Shown piece by piece: positions 18,048 to 28,031 of a stretch of DNA of 64,000 nucleotides. The notes beneath the pieces are model-generated. The model saw nothing but the letters and a program-made list of their open reading frames with translations, had not been told where the DNA came from and did no database searches. The position numbers and the translations under genes were made by a program. Where the stretch lies: positions 124,001-188,000 of the forward strand of contig CAVSAU010000012.1 of NCBI GenBank assembly GCA_963726065.1, read 5' to 3'. How positions within the stretch are numbered: the stretch's first letter is position 1; every line of letters starts with the position of its first letter. The DNA is from Neomesorhizobium sp963726065. Its GTDB lineage: Bacteria > Pseudomonadota > Alphaproteobacteria > Rhizobiales > Rhizobiaceae.

Positions 18048-18411
18048 GGTTGGCGGTTCTACAGCATCGGTCCGGAAATCGGAACGACTTTCAGGGACAT
18101 AAAGCGCGGGAAGCGAATCTGAAGGATCCGGGCACTTTTAAGGGTGTGTTGAGATTCAGGTCAGGCCGGCATCGACCATCCAGGGCGCCCCGACCAAAAG
18201 ATTCGAACGCTCATCCCTTCGCAGCAGGCGTTGCCGCTCGGCTACCCTATCGAGCGGTTTGGCTGAAGCAAGTTGAATGCGGCTTTCACGAAATGAACGC
18301 CAGATAAACAGCATAATCACGAAAGGTTCAACGGCTGTAACCGAAGGTGGCTCTTCAGAAGATGAAACCAAAGCCCCATGTAAGCGTTGTTAGGCGCAGG
18401 AGATTAAAACA
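18048..18411. other. Non-coding stretch upstream of coaD with a degenerate repeat
   Basis: Near 18061-18110, ACAGCATCGGTCCGGAAATC, then CGGAACGACTTTCAGGGACA, resembles the short palindromic repeats elsewhere in the window. A 71-codon frame on the minus strand at 18156-18371 has no recognisable features and I do not call it. The coaD promoter should lie near 18050-18130. Confidence 0.35.
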
Positions 18412-18546
18412 ATGATGATTTTCATGCTTGCCGCCGCCATGACGATTGCCATGCTTATCGCCACTGCATTCGGCATCCACCACGAAGCGCAACGCGTGCG
18501 CATGGAAGATCGCGACGACCGCTTCACGCCGTTCGGCCGCAGCTAA
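18412..18546 (+). CDS. Small single-span membrane protein (44 residues)
   Basis: A short frame preceded by GCAGGAGA with a nine-base spacer. The product MMIFMLAAAMTIAMLIATAF is one hydrophobic helix followed by a charged cytoplasmic-type tail (HHEAQRVRMEDRDDRF). Two adjacent ATG codons could serve as the start. It ends 77 bases before a shared terminator and faces gyrA. The hydrophobic/charged layout and good ribosome-binding site support a real gene; its function is unknown. Confidence 0.6.
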   Translation: MMIFMLAAAMTIAMLIATAFGIHHEAQRVRMEDRDDRFTPFGRS

Positions 18547-18623
18547 AACTGCCGCGCGAAAAGCATACAGCGGTTAGGCGTAGGCGGGAAGCGATTTTGA
18601 AAGATCGTAACGCGCTTTAAGAA

Positions 18624-18648
18624 AAAAGCCGGGATTGACCCGGCTTTT
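18624..18648. terminator. Bidirectional Rho-independent terminator
   Basis: AAAAGCCGGG and CCCGGCTTTT form a ten-base stem around ATTGA, with A- and T-tracts on either side. It separates the converging small ORF (18412-18546) and gyrA (ending at 18700) and can serve both. Confidence 0.85.
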
Positions 18649-18699
18649 ATCTCTACATTACTTCCACGTGCCAAGGATCTGGCCGGCAGCACCTGAACA

Positions 18700-21489
18700 T
18701 CACTGGCTGTCGCCGCCCGGTTCGGTCGAAACCTCCGCGCCTTCTCTCGGAACATCGTCACCGTTCGCCTCCTCCTCGCCCTGCGGCTCGGAGATGCGCT
18801 CGACGGAAACCACCTTTTCCTCGCCGGAGGTGTTGAAGATGGTGACGCCCTTGGTGGCGCGGCTGGCGACGCGGATGCCATTGACCGGCACGCGGATCAC
18901 TGTACCTCCGTCTGACACCATCATGATCTGGTCGTCGTTGCCGATCGGGAAGGCAGCCACCAGCTGGCCGATCTCGGCGGTCTTGGAAACATCGGTCGCA
19001 CGGATGCCCTTGCCGCCGCGCCCGGTCAGCCGGAAGTCGTACGACGAGGAGCGCTTGCCGTAGCCGTATTCAGTGACCGTCAGAACGAACTGCTCGTGCT
19101 GCTTGAGGAACTCGTAACGCTCGTCGGAAAGATCCGCCTCTTCGCCAACCTCCTCGTTGGTAAGCGCGATCTCCTCGTCCTCGCCGGTCGTCAGGCGGCG
19201 CTCGAACACCGAACGCTTGAGATAGGCGGCGCGTTCGGCGGGCGGCGCCTCGACATGTTCCACGATCGCCATCGAAATGACGCGATCGCTCTCGCCCATT
19301 GAAATGCCGCGCACGCCGACCGAGTTGCGGCTCTGGAACACGCGGACGTCGCTGACGCGGAAGCGGATGCACTGGCCGGAATTGGCGGTCAGCAGCACGT
19401 CGTCATTGTCGGTGCAGGTCTCGACGCCGAGAATCTCGTCGCCTTCCTCCTCCAGCTTCATGGCGATCTTGCCGTTGCGGTTGACCTGGACGAAGTCGCT
19501 TAGCTTGTTGCGGCGAACGGTGCCGCGGGTCGTGGCGAACATCACGTCGAGTTCGCCCCAGCTCGCCTCATCCTCGGGCAGTGGCATGATCGTGGTGATA
19601 CGCTCGCCCTGCTGCAGCTGCAGGAGGTTGATCAGCGCCTTGCCGCGCGACTGCGGATTGCCGATCGGCAGCCGCCAGACCTTTTCCTTGTAGACGATGC
19701 CGCGCGAGGAGAAGAACAGAACCGGCGTATGAGTGTTGGCCACGAACAGCCGGGTGACGAAATCCTCGTCCTTGGTCGACATGCCCGAGCGGCCCTTGCC
19801 GCCACGCCGCTGGGCTCGGTACTGCGACAGCGGCACCCGCTTGATGTAGCCGGAGTGGCTGACGGTGACGACCATGTCCTCGCGCTGGATCAGGTCCTCG
19901 TCGTCCATGTCGGCGCCGCCATCGGCGATCTCGGTGCGCCGGGGCGTGCCGAACTCGTCGCGAACCGCCGCAAGCTCGTCCTTGACGATCTGCTGGATGC
20001 GGGCGCGCGACGACAGGATGTCGAGGAAATCGGTGATTTCGGCGCCGATGGAGTTCAGTTCGTCCGAGATCTCGTCGCGGCCGAGCGCGGTCAGCCGCTG
20101 CAGCCTGAGTTCGAGGATGGCGCGCGCCTGTTCCTCCGACAAATTGTAGGTGCCGTCCTCGTTGATGCGGTGGCGCGGATCGTCGATCAGCAGGATCAGC
20201 GCTTCCACGTCCGCCGCCGGCCAGCGGCGCGTCATCAGCTGCTCGCGCGCCGTCTGCGGATCGGGCGCCTGGCGGATCAGCTTGATCACCTCGTCGATGT
20301 TGGCGACCGCGATCGCCAGGCCGACAAGCACGTGGGCGCGCTCGCGCGCCTTTTTCAGCAGATATTTGGTGCGGCGGCTGATCACGTCCTCGCGGAAGGC
20401 GATGAACGCCTTCAGCATGTCGATCAGCGTCAGGATCTCCGGCTTGCCGCCGTTCAGCGCCACCACGTTGGCGCCGAAGGAGCTCTGCAGCGGCGTGTAG
20501 CGGTAGAGCTGGTTGAGGACGACATCGGCCACCGCGTCGCGCTTCAGCTCGATGACCACGCGGTAGCCCTGGCGGTCGCTTTCGTCTCGGATATCGGAAA
20601 TGCCCTCGATGCGCTTCTCGCGCACCAGGTCGGCCATTTTCTCGATCATCGACGCCTTGTTCACCTGGAAGGGAACCTCGGTGATGACGATCGACTCACG
20701 GTCTCCCGACCGCTGCTCGATGTTGACGCGGCCGCGCATCAGGATGGAGCCACGGCCGGTCGAATAGGCATTGTAGATGCCGGAGCGGCCAAGGATGATG
20801 CCGCCGGTCGGGAAGTCCGGGCCGGGGATGATCTCCATCAGCTCCGGAAGTTCCATCGCCGGATTGTCGATCAGCGCGATGGTGCCATTGACAACTTCGG
20901 CGAGATTGTGCGGCGGGATGTTGGTGGCCATGCCGACGGCGATGCCGCCCGAACCGTTGACCAGCAGGTTCGGAAAACGCGCCGGCAGGACGCGCGGCTC
21001 TTCGGCCGACGCATCGTAATTGTCCTGGAAATCGACGGTTTCCTTGTCGATGTCCTCGATCAGCTCGTGCGCCACCTTGGTCAGGCGCGCCTCGGTGTAG
21101 CGCATCGCCGCCGGCGGATCGCCGTCGATCGAGCCGAAATTGCCCTGCCCGTCGATCAGCGGCACCCGCATCGACCAGTCCTGCGCCATGCGCACCAGGG
21201 CGTCGTAGATGGAGGCGTCGCCGTGCGGGTGATATTTACCCATCACGTCGGCGACCGGCCGCGCCGACTTCACGTATTTGCGGTTCCAGTGGTAGCCGCT
21301 CTCATGGGCCGCATAGATAATGCGCCGGTGCACCGGCTTCAGCCCGTCGCGCACGTCCGGCAGCGCGCGGCTGACGATCACGCTCATGGCGTAATCGAGA
21401 TAGGAGCGCTGCATCTCCTCGATGATGGAAATCGGCTCGATGCCGTTGGGGCCGCCGTCGCCGCCGCGCGGTGTCTTCTGGTCAGTCAA
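18700..21489 (-). CDS. gyrA: DNA gyrase subunit A
   Basis: The 929-residue cleavage-religation subunit of gyrase. The catalytic tyrosine is Y131 in AAMRYTEARL. The quinolone-determining segment reads HPHGDASIYDALVRMAQD, so the residue equivalent to E. coli Ser83 is alanine (A92), while the Asp87 equivalent (D96) is kept. Glycine-rich repeats such as RAQRRGGKGRSGM (GyrA box) mark the DNA-wrapping C-terminal domain. The long acidic tail is usual for alphaproteobacteria. The whole frame is intact. The promoter should lie in 21490-21600. Confidence 0.97.
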   Translation of the reverse strand: MTDQKTPRGGDGGPNGIEPISIIEEMQRSYLDYAMSVIVSRALPDVRDGLKPVHRRIIYAAHESGYHWNRKYVKSARPVADVMGKYHPHGDASIYDALVRMAQDWSMRVPLIDGQGNFGSIDGDPPAAMRYTEARLTKVAHELIEDIDKETVDFQDNYDASAEEPRVLPARFPNLLVNGSGGIAVGMATNIPPHNLAEVVNGTIALIDNPAMELPELMEIIPGPDFPTGGIILGRSGIYNAYSTGRGSILMRGRVNIEQRSGDRESIVITEVPFQVNKASMIEKMADLVREKRIEGISDIRDESDRQGYRVVIELKRDAVADVVLNQLYRYTPLQSSFGANVVALNGGKPEILTLIDMLKAFIAFREDVISRRTKYLLKKARERAHVLVGLAIAVANIDEVIKLIRQAPDPQTAREQLMTRRWPAADVEALILLIDDPRHRINEDGTYNLSEEQARAILELRLQRLTALGRDEISDELNSIGAEITDFLDILSSRARIQQIVKDELAAVRDEFGTPRRTEIADGGADMDDEDLIQREDMVVTVSHSGYIKRVPLSQYRAQRRGGKGRSGMSTKDEDFVTRLFVANTHTPVLFFSSRGIVYKEKVWRLPIGNPQSRGKALINLLQLQQGERITTIMPLPEDEASWGELDVMFATTRGTVRRNKLSDFVQVNRNGKIAMKLEEEGDEILGVETCTDNDDVLLTANSGQCIRFRVSDVRVFQSRNSVGVRGISMGESDRVISMAIVEHVEAPPAERAAYLKRSVFERRLTTGEDEEIALTNEEVGEEADLSDERYEFLKQHEQFVLTVTEYGYGKRSSSYDFRLTGRGGKGIRATDVSKTAEIGQLVAAFPIGNDDQIMMVSDGGTVIRVPVNGIRVASRATKGVTIFNTSGEEKVVSVERISEPQGEEEANGDDVPREGAEVSTEPGGDSQ

Positions 21490-21843
21490 ATTGGATCACA
21501 ATCACAATGGGAATCACACATGCTATATATAGGAAAGCCCTGGAATTCTCCAATGCGGCCGGGTTTTTTCCCGCTCAGAATTGAGACGAAATTTCAAATG
21601 GATATCACCGTTTGTAACTGCCTGCGACAGCATGTCAGCATGGCGAAACCATGCATGTCGCTCGAACGTGCCTCGGTTTCGGGAGAAACGACATGCACAA
21701 CTGAGAAGCTACAAGGTGGCCGCCGAATCCCATTCGGCGCGACGTGCTGTAGGGCTGACAGCGATTGGCGGACCCGGCAGCGCCATCCCGGTCTGGCATC
21801 ATCGCCGCGAACGGGTTAGCGTGACGTCCGAGGGGACCGCTTC
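21490..21843. other. Intergenic region between gyrA and marC
   Basis: A 354-base divergent gap holding the gyrA promoter on the minus strand (TATATATAGGAAAG near 21521-21534 is AT-rich and could include a -10 element), a copy of a dispersed repeat at 21668-21752, and the marC leader. No coding sequence is supported. Confidence 0.4.
21668..21752. repeat. Dispersed repeat with GCCGAATcccATTCGGC palindrome, copy 1
   Basis: CCTCGGTTTCGGGAGAAACG, then ACAAGGTGGCCGCCGAATCC and CATTCGGCGCGACGTGCTGT. Closely similar copies lie at 31997-32090 and 63616-63713, and a partial copy at 23196-23227. Confidence 0.75.
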
Positions 21844-22473
21844 ATGCCGAGCTATGACAGCCTTTTCAATGCCTTCGTCACCATTCTCGTGACGATCGAC
21901 CCGCCGGGGCTGGCGCCGCTTTTCCTGGCGGTGACGCGCGGCATGAACCGCGACGAGCGACGGCAGGTCTCGATCCGCGCCTCGATCATCGGCTTCGCGG
22001 TGCTGGCGCTGTTTGCGGTGGCAGGTGCGGCGATCCTCTCGGTCTTCGGGATCACGCTGCCGGCATTCCGGGTCGCCGGCGGCTTCCTGCTGTTCTTCAT
22101 TGCCTTCGAGATGGTTTTCGAGAAGCGGCAGGACCGCAAGGAAAAGATCTCGGACGTCGCCATCACCCGCGACCACATCCACAACGTCGCCGCGTTTCCC
22201 CTCGCCATTCCGCTGATCGCCGGGCCGGGCGCAATTTCCGCGACCGTGCTCCTGTCGGGCGGGTTTCCGACATATGCGGGTCAGGCGGCGCTCGTTGCCA
22301 TCATCTTGGTCTGCCTCGCCCTCACCTATCTGGTGTTCCTGCTCGCCGAACGCGTCGACCGCATTCTCGGACAGACCGGCCGCTCGATTCTGACGCGACT
22401 GCTTGGCGTCATCTTGGCAGCACTCGCCGTGCAGTTCGTGGCCGACGGCATCAAGGCGCTGATGGCGGCATAG
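21844..22473 (+). CDS. MarC-family integral membrane protein
   Basis: A 209-residue protein with six predicted membrane spans. VTILVTIDPPGLAPLFLAVT at the N-terminus and FPLAIPLIAGPGAISATVLL at about residues 117-136 are the conserved MarC signatures. Despite the name there is no accepted link to multidrug resistance, and its transport substrate is unknown. The start is ATG 21844. Confidence 0.9.
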   Translation: MPSYDSLFNAFVTILVTIDPPGLAPLFLAVTRGMNRDERRQVSIRASIIGFAVLALFAVAGAAILSVFGITLPAFRVAGGFLLFFIAFEMVFEKRQDRKEKISDVAITRDHIHNVAAFPLAIPLIAGPGAISATVLLSGGFPTYAGQAALVAIILVCLALTYLVFLLAERVDRILGQTGRSILTRLLGVILAALAVQFVADGIKALMAA

Positions 22474-22559
22474 CGCATGTCGCCCATAAATGCTCTCGGT
22501 TCGGGAGACACAGTGCGGTTGCAGAATCCGGCTCGGCTGGGCGCGCGGTAACGACAGCC

Positions 22560-22984
22560 ATGGTTTCCGACACAACCGCGCTTCGCCGTGCCTTCTGGGG
22601 CTTTTTGCGGAAGAATTGCCGGCGTTGAACGCCAGGATGGAGCGCGGCAACGAGTCCTCCCGCTGGCTCGAAGTCGGCCCGAGGCCGCTGATTGCCGTTC
22701 ACTATATCGCCGGCGGCGGCGTCGGGCTGTTCGTGCGCGGTGCACGCGGTACGCGCAGCGGCTTGGTCAGAGAGCATCTTTTCCCACACCGCGAGTTCCT
22801 GTCGGCGGCACTCGACCGTCCAGTCACGCGCCTGCCGGAGAATTTTCTGCTTGGCCACAGATTGCGCGGCGACATGATGGACAGAACGAACTGGCCGAGC
22901 GCAATCGCGTGGTTCGCCGAACAGTCACCGATCTACGAAAGCGCGCTGGCGGCGCTGCAGAAGCGGCAGGCCGATTTTTGTTAA
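22560..22984 (+). CDS. Conserved hypothetical protein, one frameshift
   Basis: The N-terminal piece MVSDTTALRRAFWGF and the remainder FAEELPALNARMERGNESSR, VGPRPLIAVHYIAGG, LFPHREFLSAALDR are in two frames joined by adding one T in the TTTTT run near 22605. The reconstructed protein has 141 residues, no signal peptide and no membrane segment. I do not recognise the family with confidence. It stands alone between marC and the ssb region. Confidence 0.5.
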
Positions 22985-23028
22985 GTCCTGTCGAAGCGCG
23001 CGAAACCGGCGCACCGGATGCAGGCAAA

Positions 23029-23190
23029 TCAGCCGCCGAACACCACCAGATGCATCACCCTTCCCGGCAGCAGGGTGAAAAGACCGGCGCCGATCAGGCC
23101 GAAAAGATAGATTGAGATCATCCTTGAACGATGCTTGGCCACATCGTGCCGATGAGCGCTCCAGATCGCCAATGGGTCCTCGCGACCAAA
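23029..23190 (-). pseudogene. C-terminal remnant of a DUF2306 membrane protein
   Basis: The stretch WSAHRHDVAKHRSRMISIYL, then FGLIGAGLFTLLPGRVMH, matches the last helix of DUF2306 proteins (KHRxxM...G...FT.LPGR). Upstream of it the reading frame runs straight into the palindromic repeat at 23196-23227 and no longer resembles the family. Only about 45 of some 150 residues remain, so it is a truncated gene with the repeat at the break. Confidence 0.5.
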
Positions 23191-23195
23191 GCATG

Positions 23196-23227
23196 GGCGC
23201 CGAATCCCATTCGGCGCGACGCGCTGT
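23196..23227. repeat. Dispersed repeat, partial copy at a gene break
   Basis: GGCGCCGAATCCCATTCGGC followed by GCGACGCGCTGT, the right-hand half of the element seen in full at 21668, 31997 and 63616. It lies exactly where the DUF2306 homology stops. Confidence 0.7.
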
Positions 23228-23321
23228 CGACGATTATCAACCAGTGTCGGACAATTCTCTCCGCTGAAACCCGCCGCTGCCGTGGACGCGGGTCGCCTGC
23301 CAACAGGTCGACCTGAGAGGA

Positions 23322-23840
23322 TCAAAATGGGATCTCGTCGTCGAGTTCGCGCGAGCCGCCTCCGCCGCCACGGTTTCCGCCGCCACCTCGATTGCCGCCG
23401 CCATAGCCGTCATTCGGGCCTGACTGGCCGAAATCCGAGTTGCGCCCACCGCCACCGCCGTAGCTCACCTGTCCGCCGCTATCGCCCTGGCCGCGCGAAT
23501 CCAGCATCTGCAGTTCGCCGCGGAACTTTTGCAGCACGATTTCGGTCGAATAGCGCTCGATGCCGTCCTTTTCCCATTTGCGGGTCTGCAGCTGGCCTTC
23601 GATATAAACCTTCATGCCCTTCTTCAGGTACTGCTCGGCGACCTTGGCAAGGTTGTCGTTGAAGATGACCACCTGATGCCACTCGGTCTTTTCCTTGCGG
23701 TCGCCGGAATTCTTGTCGCGCCAGGTCTCCGAGGTCGCGATGCGCAGATTGACCACCGGTTCCCCGGAATTCAGCCGACGGATTTCCGGGTCCGCACCCA
23801 GATTGCCCACCAGAATGACCTTGTTGACGCTACCCGCCAT
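23322..23840 (-). CDS. ssb: Single-stranded DNA-binding protein
   Basis: A 172-residue SSB. The OB-fold domain starts MAGSVNKVILVGNLGADPEI and includes EWHQVVIFNDNLA and LKKGMKVYIEGQLQTRKWEK. A glycine/asparagine-rich linker (about 115-160) follows, then the acidic tip DDEIPF that recruits partner proteins. It is divergent from uvrA, with a LexA box 120 bases upstream of its start, indicating SOS control as in other alphaproteobacteria. Confidence 0.96.
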   Translation of the reverse strand: MAGSVNKVILVGNLGADPEIRRLNSGEPVVNLRIATSETWRDKNSGDRKEKTEWHQVVIFNDNLAKVAEQYLKKGMKVYIEGQLQTRKWEKDGIERYSTEIVLQKFRGELQMLDSRGQGDSGGQVSYGGGGGRNSDFGQSGPNDGYGGGNRGGGGNRGGGGGSRELDDEIPF

Positions 23841-23960
23841 GACACTTTCTCCACGCTCGTCCGAAACAGACCGATAAATTCAGCCGGCGCATCCTATCCG
23901 ATCAGCCTCCGGCATGCGTCGCCGCCAGCATAAAACGGCGCACTGTCCACAGTAATATTT

Positions 23961-23975
23961 GTTCGCTTTTTGTTC
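23961..23975. promoter_or_regulatory. LexA (SOS) box upstream of ssb
   Basis: GTTCGCTTTTTGTTC is an exact match to the alphaproteobacterial LexA site GTTC-N7-GTTC. It lies 120 bases upstream of the ssb start in the divergent ssb/uvrA region. A second exact match is present at 24699-24713. Confidence 0.85.
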
Positions 23976-24698
23976 TAGAACAAACCGTCCTCGAACGCAA
24001 CAGGCTAAGCATGTCGCGCAAAAAAGTGTGCCGCGGTCTTGTGCTGCCGCGTCATTGTTCGCGCAGGCCGCGCCTTTAGGATTTCGCGATCGGATCGGTC
24101 AGGTAGGTCAAGAAAGTCCGCTGGCCTGTGGTGATGAACACGTCAACCGGCTCTCCCGATCTTGGCTGATCGGCCCGGTCACTCCGTCAGACGCATGCGA
24201 CGCCATAATCCTGCGGCGACCGCACAAAACAAATGGCCCCGCCGCTATGCTTTCAAGCGGTCGGGGCCTGTTTCGGGCAATGCCCTTTGTGCCGGGAGGG
24301 TTTTACCGGCTTTGTTCTTCGGGTGCTCAGCGGCGCGCAGCCGCATGACCCGACAAAGTGGTCTCTGATTGTGGGTGAATCAGCAGGTTCGGTTTGCTGC
24401 CTCGGCAAGCACTACGCCTGCTGCGGCTCCGCTTCCGTGCGGAGCCTTGCTGAACAGTCCGGTGGGGTCATGCCTCGCTCCTGATCTGTTGCTCCGATTG
24501 CCTCTCGGCTCTCCAACATCGCGCGTTCGCGGCGTCTCGCAAACCACATCAACGTTTCGCGATTTCGGGTCCGAAGACAGCCAAACTCTGCATCCCCCAT
24601 ACCGCCGCGTCAACCATTTTGCCGGCTCAGACGGAAAAAGTGATCCATGTAACAGAAAACGTGATGCTTGGTTTTCCACACCGGTTTGTCAGGAGCGT
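23976..24698. other. Long non-coding stretch between the two LexA boxes
   Basis: About 720 bases with several short frames but none with recognisable protein features. Near 24007-24045 there is a degenerate CGCGCAAAAAAGTGTGCCGC repeat. Near 24236-24268 GGCCCCGCCGCT and AGCGGTCGGGGCC form a strong hairpin. The separation of the two SOS genes by this much non-coding DNA is larger than needed for a divergent promoter. Confidence 0.4.
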
Positions 24699-24713
24699 GT
24701 TCGGCCTTTGTTC
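24699..24713. promoter_or_regulatory. LexA (SOS) box upstream of uvrA
   Basis: GTTCGGCCTTTGTTC is an exact GTTC-N7-GTTC match, 152 bases before the uvrA ATG. It predicts that uvrA is induced by DNA damage independently of the ssb box. Confidence 0.85.
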
Positions 24714-24865
24714 TTTTTGCTTGCCCCCTCGCGCTAAAGGCGGTTAAAAGCTCATGCGGCAAGAATTGCGGCGTCTCTCGACGGCGCAGCAAAATTACCT
24801 ACATAAGTGATGGCCGGGCTGACCCGCCAATCCGAGAGATTTCAGAGCTGAGGCGGCGGAGCGGC

Positions 24866-27791
24866 ATGGCCGACCATAAGTACATTTCCATTCGCGGCGC
24901 GCGCGAACACAATCTGAAGAACGTCGATCTCGACCTGCCGCGCGACAGCCTGGTCGTGATGACCGGCCTGTCGGGGTCGGGCAAATCCTCGCTCGCCTTC
25001 GACACCATCTATGCGGAAGGTCAGCGGCGTTATGTCGAAAGCCTCTCGGCATATGCCCGGCAGTTCCTCGAAATGATGCAGAAACCGGACGTCGACCAGA
25101 TCGACGGCCTTTCGCCCGCGATTTCGATCGAGCAGAAGACCACGTCCAAGAACCCGCGCTCGACGGTCGGCACCGTCACCGAAATCTACGACTACATGCG
25201 GCTCCTGTTTGCGCGCGTCGGCGTTCCCTATTCGCCGGCGACCGGCCTGCCGATCGAGAGCCAGACGGTCAGCCAGATGGTCGACCGGGTGCTGGCGGTG
25301 GAGGAAGGCACGCAGGCTCTTCCTGCTGGCGCCGATCGTGCGCGGCCGCAAGGGCGAGTACAAGAAGGAGCTCGCCGAACTGCAGAAAAAGGGTTTTCAG
25401 CGCGTCAAGGTCGACGGGGTCTTCTACGAGATCGCGGATGTGCCGGCGCTAGACAAGAAATACAAGCACGACATCGATGTGGTGGTGGACCGCATCGTGG
25501 TGCGCGGCGACCTGGCGACGCGGCTGGCCGACTCCATCGAGACGGCGCTGAAGCTCGCCGAGGGGCTGGCCGTGGCGGAATTCGCGGACAGGCCGCTCGA
25601 CGCCAGCCAGACCGGCGAGGAATCGGTCAACAAGTCCAAGAACGAAACCCACGAACGCATTCTTTTTTCAGAGAAATTTGCCTGTCCAGTTTCGGGTTTC
25701 ACCATTCCCGAGATCGAGCCGCGCCTGTTCTCGTTCAACAACCCGTTCGGCGCCTGCCCGGCCTGCGATGGCCTCGGCAGCCAGCGCGCCATCGACCCGA
25801 ACCTGATCGTGCCGGACGAAAACCTGTCGCTGCGCGACGGCGCCGTCAGCCCGTGGGCGAAATCCACCTCCCCTTACTATTCGCAGACGCTGGAAGCGCT
25901 TGGAAAGGTCTACGGCTTCAAGCTCGGCGACCGCTTCAGCGACCTCACCGAGGAAGCCAGGCAGGCGGTGCTGCGCGGCACCGGCGAGCGCGAGATCACG
26001 TTCCAGTATGATGACGGCCTGCGCTCCTACAAGACGACCAAGACCTTCGAGGGCGTCATTCCAAACCTGGAGCGGCGCTGGAAGGAGACCGAATCCGCCT
26101 GGATGCGCGAGGAGATCGAGCGCTTCATGTCGGCCACCCCCTGCCCGGCCTGCGGTGGCTACCGGCTGAAGCCGGAAGCGCTGGCGGTGAAGATCGCCGG
26201 AAAACATATCGGCGAAGTCACCGAACTGTCGATCCGCAAGGCAAACCAGTGGGCCGAGGAGCTGCCTGCCGCACTCAACAGCAAGCAGAACGAGATCGCC
26301 GTCAGAGTGCTGAAGGAGATCCGCGAGCGGCTGCGTTTCCTCAACGACGTCGGCCTCGATTATCTCACCCTGTCGCGCAATTCCGGCTCGCTATCGGGCG
26401 GCGAGAGCCAGCGCATCCGGCTCGCCTCGCAGATCGGCTCCGGGCTGACCGGCGTGCTTTACGTGCTGGACGAGCCGTCGATCGGCCTGCACCAGCGCGA
26501 CAATGCCCGGTTGCTCGACACGTTGAAGCACCTGCGCGACATCGGCAACACGGTGATTGTCGTCGAGCACGACGAGGACGCCATCCTGCATGCCGACTAT
26601 GTCGTCGACATCGGCCCCGCCGCCGGCATCCATGGCGGCCAGGTGATCGCCGAGGGAACGCCGCGCGACATCATGGCCAATCCCGCTTCGATCACCGGCA
26701 AATACCTGTCGGGCGAGCTGGAGATCGCCACGCCGGCGGCCCGCCGCCCGGGCAAGAAAGGCCGGCGCATAAAAGTGGCCGGCGCGCGCGGCAACAATCT
26801 GAAAGACGTGACCGCTGAGATCCCGCTCGGCACCTTCACTGCGGTCACCGGCGTTTCGGGTGGCGGCAAGTCGACCTTCCTGATCGAAACGCTGTTCAAG
26901 GCGGCCTCGCGGCGCATCATGGGCTCGCGCGAGCACCCGGCCGACCACGACCGCATCGAGGGGCTGGAGTTCCTCGACAAGGTCATCGACATCGACCAGA
27001 GCCCGATCGGCCGCACGCCGCGCTCCAACCCTGCGACCTATACCGGCGCCTTCACGCCGATCCGCGACTGGTTTGCCGGGCTGCCGGAAGCCAAGGCGCG
27101 CGGCTACCAGCCGGGGCGCTTTTCGTTCAACGTCAAGGGCGGCCGCTGCGAAGCCTGCCAGGGCGACGGCGTCATCAAGATCGAGATGCACTTCCTGCCC
27201 GACGTCTACGTCACCTGCGACGTCTGCCACGGCAAGCGCTACAACCGCGAAACGTTGGACGTCACCTTCAAGGGCAAGTCGATCGCTGACGTTTTGGACA
27301 TGACGGTTGAGGAAGGCGTCGACTTCTTCGCGGCTGTGCCCGGCGTGCGCGACAAGCTGGAAACGCTGAAGCAGGTCGGCCTCGGTTACATCCACATCGG
27401 CCAGCAGGCGACGACCCTTTCGGGCGGCGAAGCCCAGCGCATCAAGCTTGCCAAGGAACTGTCGCGCAAGGCGACGGGCAAGACGCTCTATATCCTCGAC
27501 GAGCCGACCACCGGCCTGCATTTCCACGACGTAGCGAAGCTTCTGGAAGTGCTGCACGAATTGGTCGACCAGGGCAACACGGTGGTGGTCATCGAGCACA
27601 ATCTCGAAGTCATCAAGACCGCAGACTGGGTGCTCGACCTCGGACCGGAAGGCGGCGACGGCGGCGGCGAGCTGGTTGCTTCCGGCACGCCGGAAGACAT
27701 CGTCAGGGAAAAACGCAGCTACACCGGGCAGTTCCTCAAGGAATTGCTGGAGCGACGGCCGGGGGCAAGGAAGGCGGAAGCGGCGGAGTGA
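24866..27791 (+). CDS. uvrA: Excinuclease ABC subunit A, one frameshift
   Basis: The damage-recognition ATPase of nucleotide excision repair. It starts MADHKYISIRGAREHNLKNV with Walker A GLSGSGKSS. The frame breaks at about 25313: RVLAVEEGT must continue RLFLLAPIVRGRKGEYKKEL after removal of one base from ACGCAGG. The second half has two LSGGE(S/A)QRI signatures, a second Walker A GVSGGGKST and a zinc finger with CEACQGDG and CDVCHGK. After correction it has about 974 residues, the normal length. A LexA box lies at 24699-24713. Confidence 0.95.
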
Positions 27792-28031
27792 CGCCACGCC
27801 CCTTGGGGGAGGCGTCAACGTCCGGCCATCCTTTCCCCGTCCTGAGCCTGCCGAAGGATTGCTATGGTCCGCACGACAAAATTGAGCACATGGCCATCGA
27901 CTTTCTGAGGATTCTCAGCAGAGAGCCATCGCTCCGGCAGGCCCACTCTCCATGGCATCTGCGATGGCAATCTGCCCAATACTCAAATCTCTATAGCGCC
28001 AACAGTATCGCGATATTCACGATAGCCGCCG

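Noticed and set aside
19729..21819. Plus-strand frame of 696 codons over gyrA
   Set aside because: Antisense to the highly conserved gyrA coding sequence; no signals or domains.
24368..24737. Short frames in the ssb-uvrA gap as possible genes
   Set aside because: No ribosome-binding sites, no recognisable family, and frames overlap on both strands.
26391..27818. Minus-strand frame of 475 codons over uvrA
   Set aside because: Shadow of the conserved second ATPase half of UvrA.
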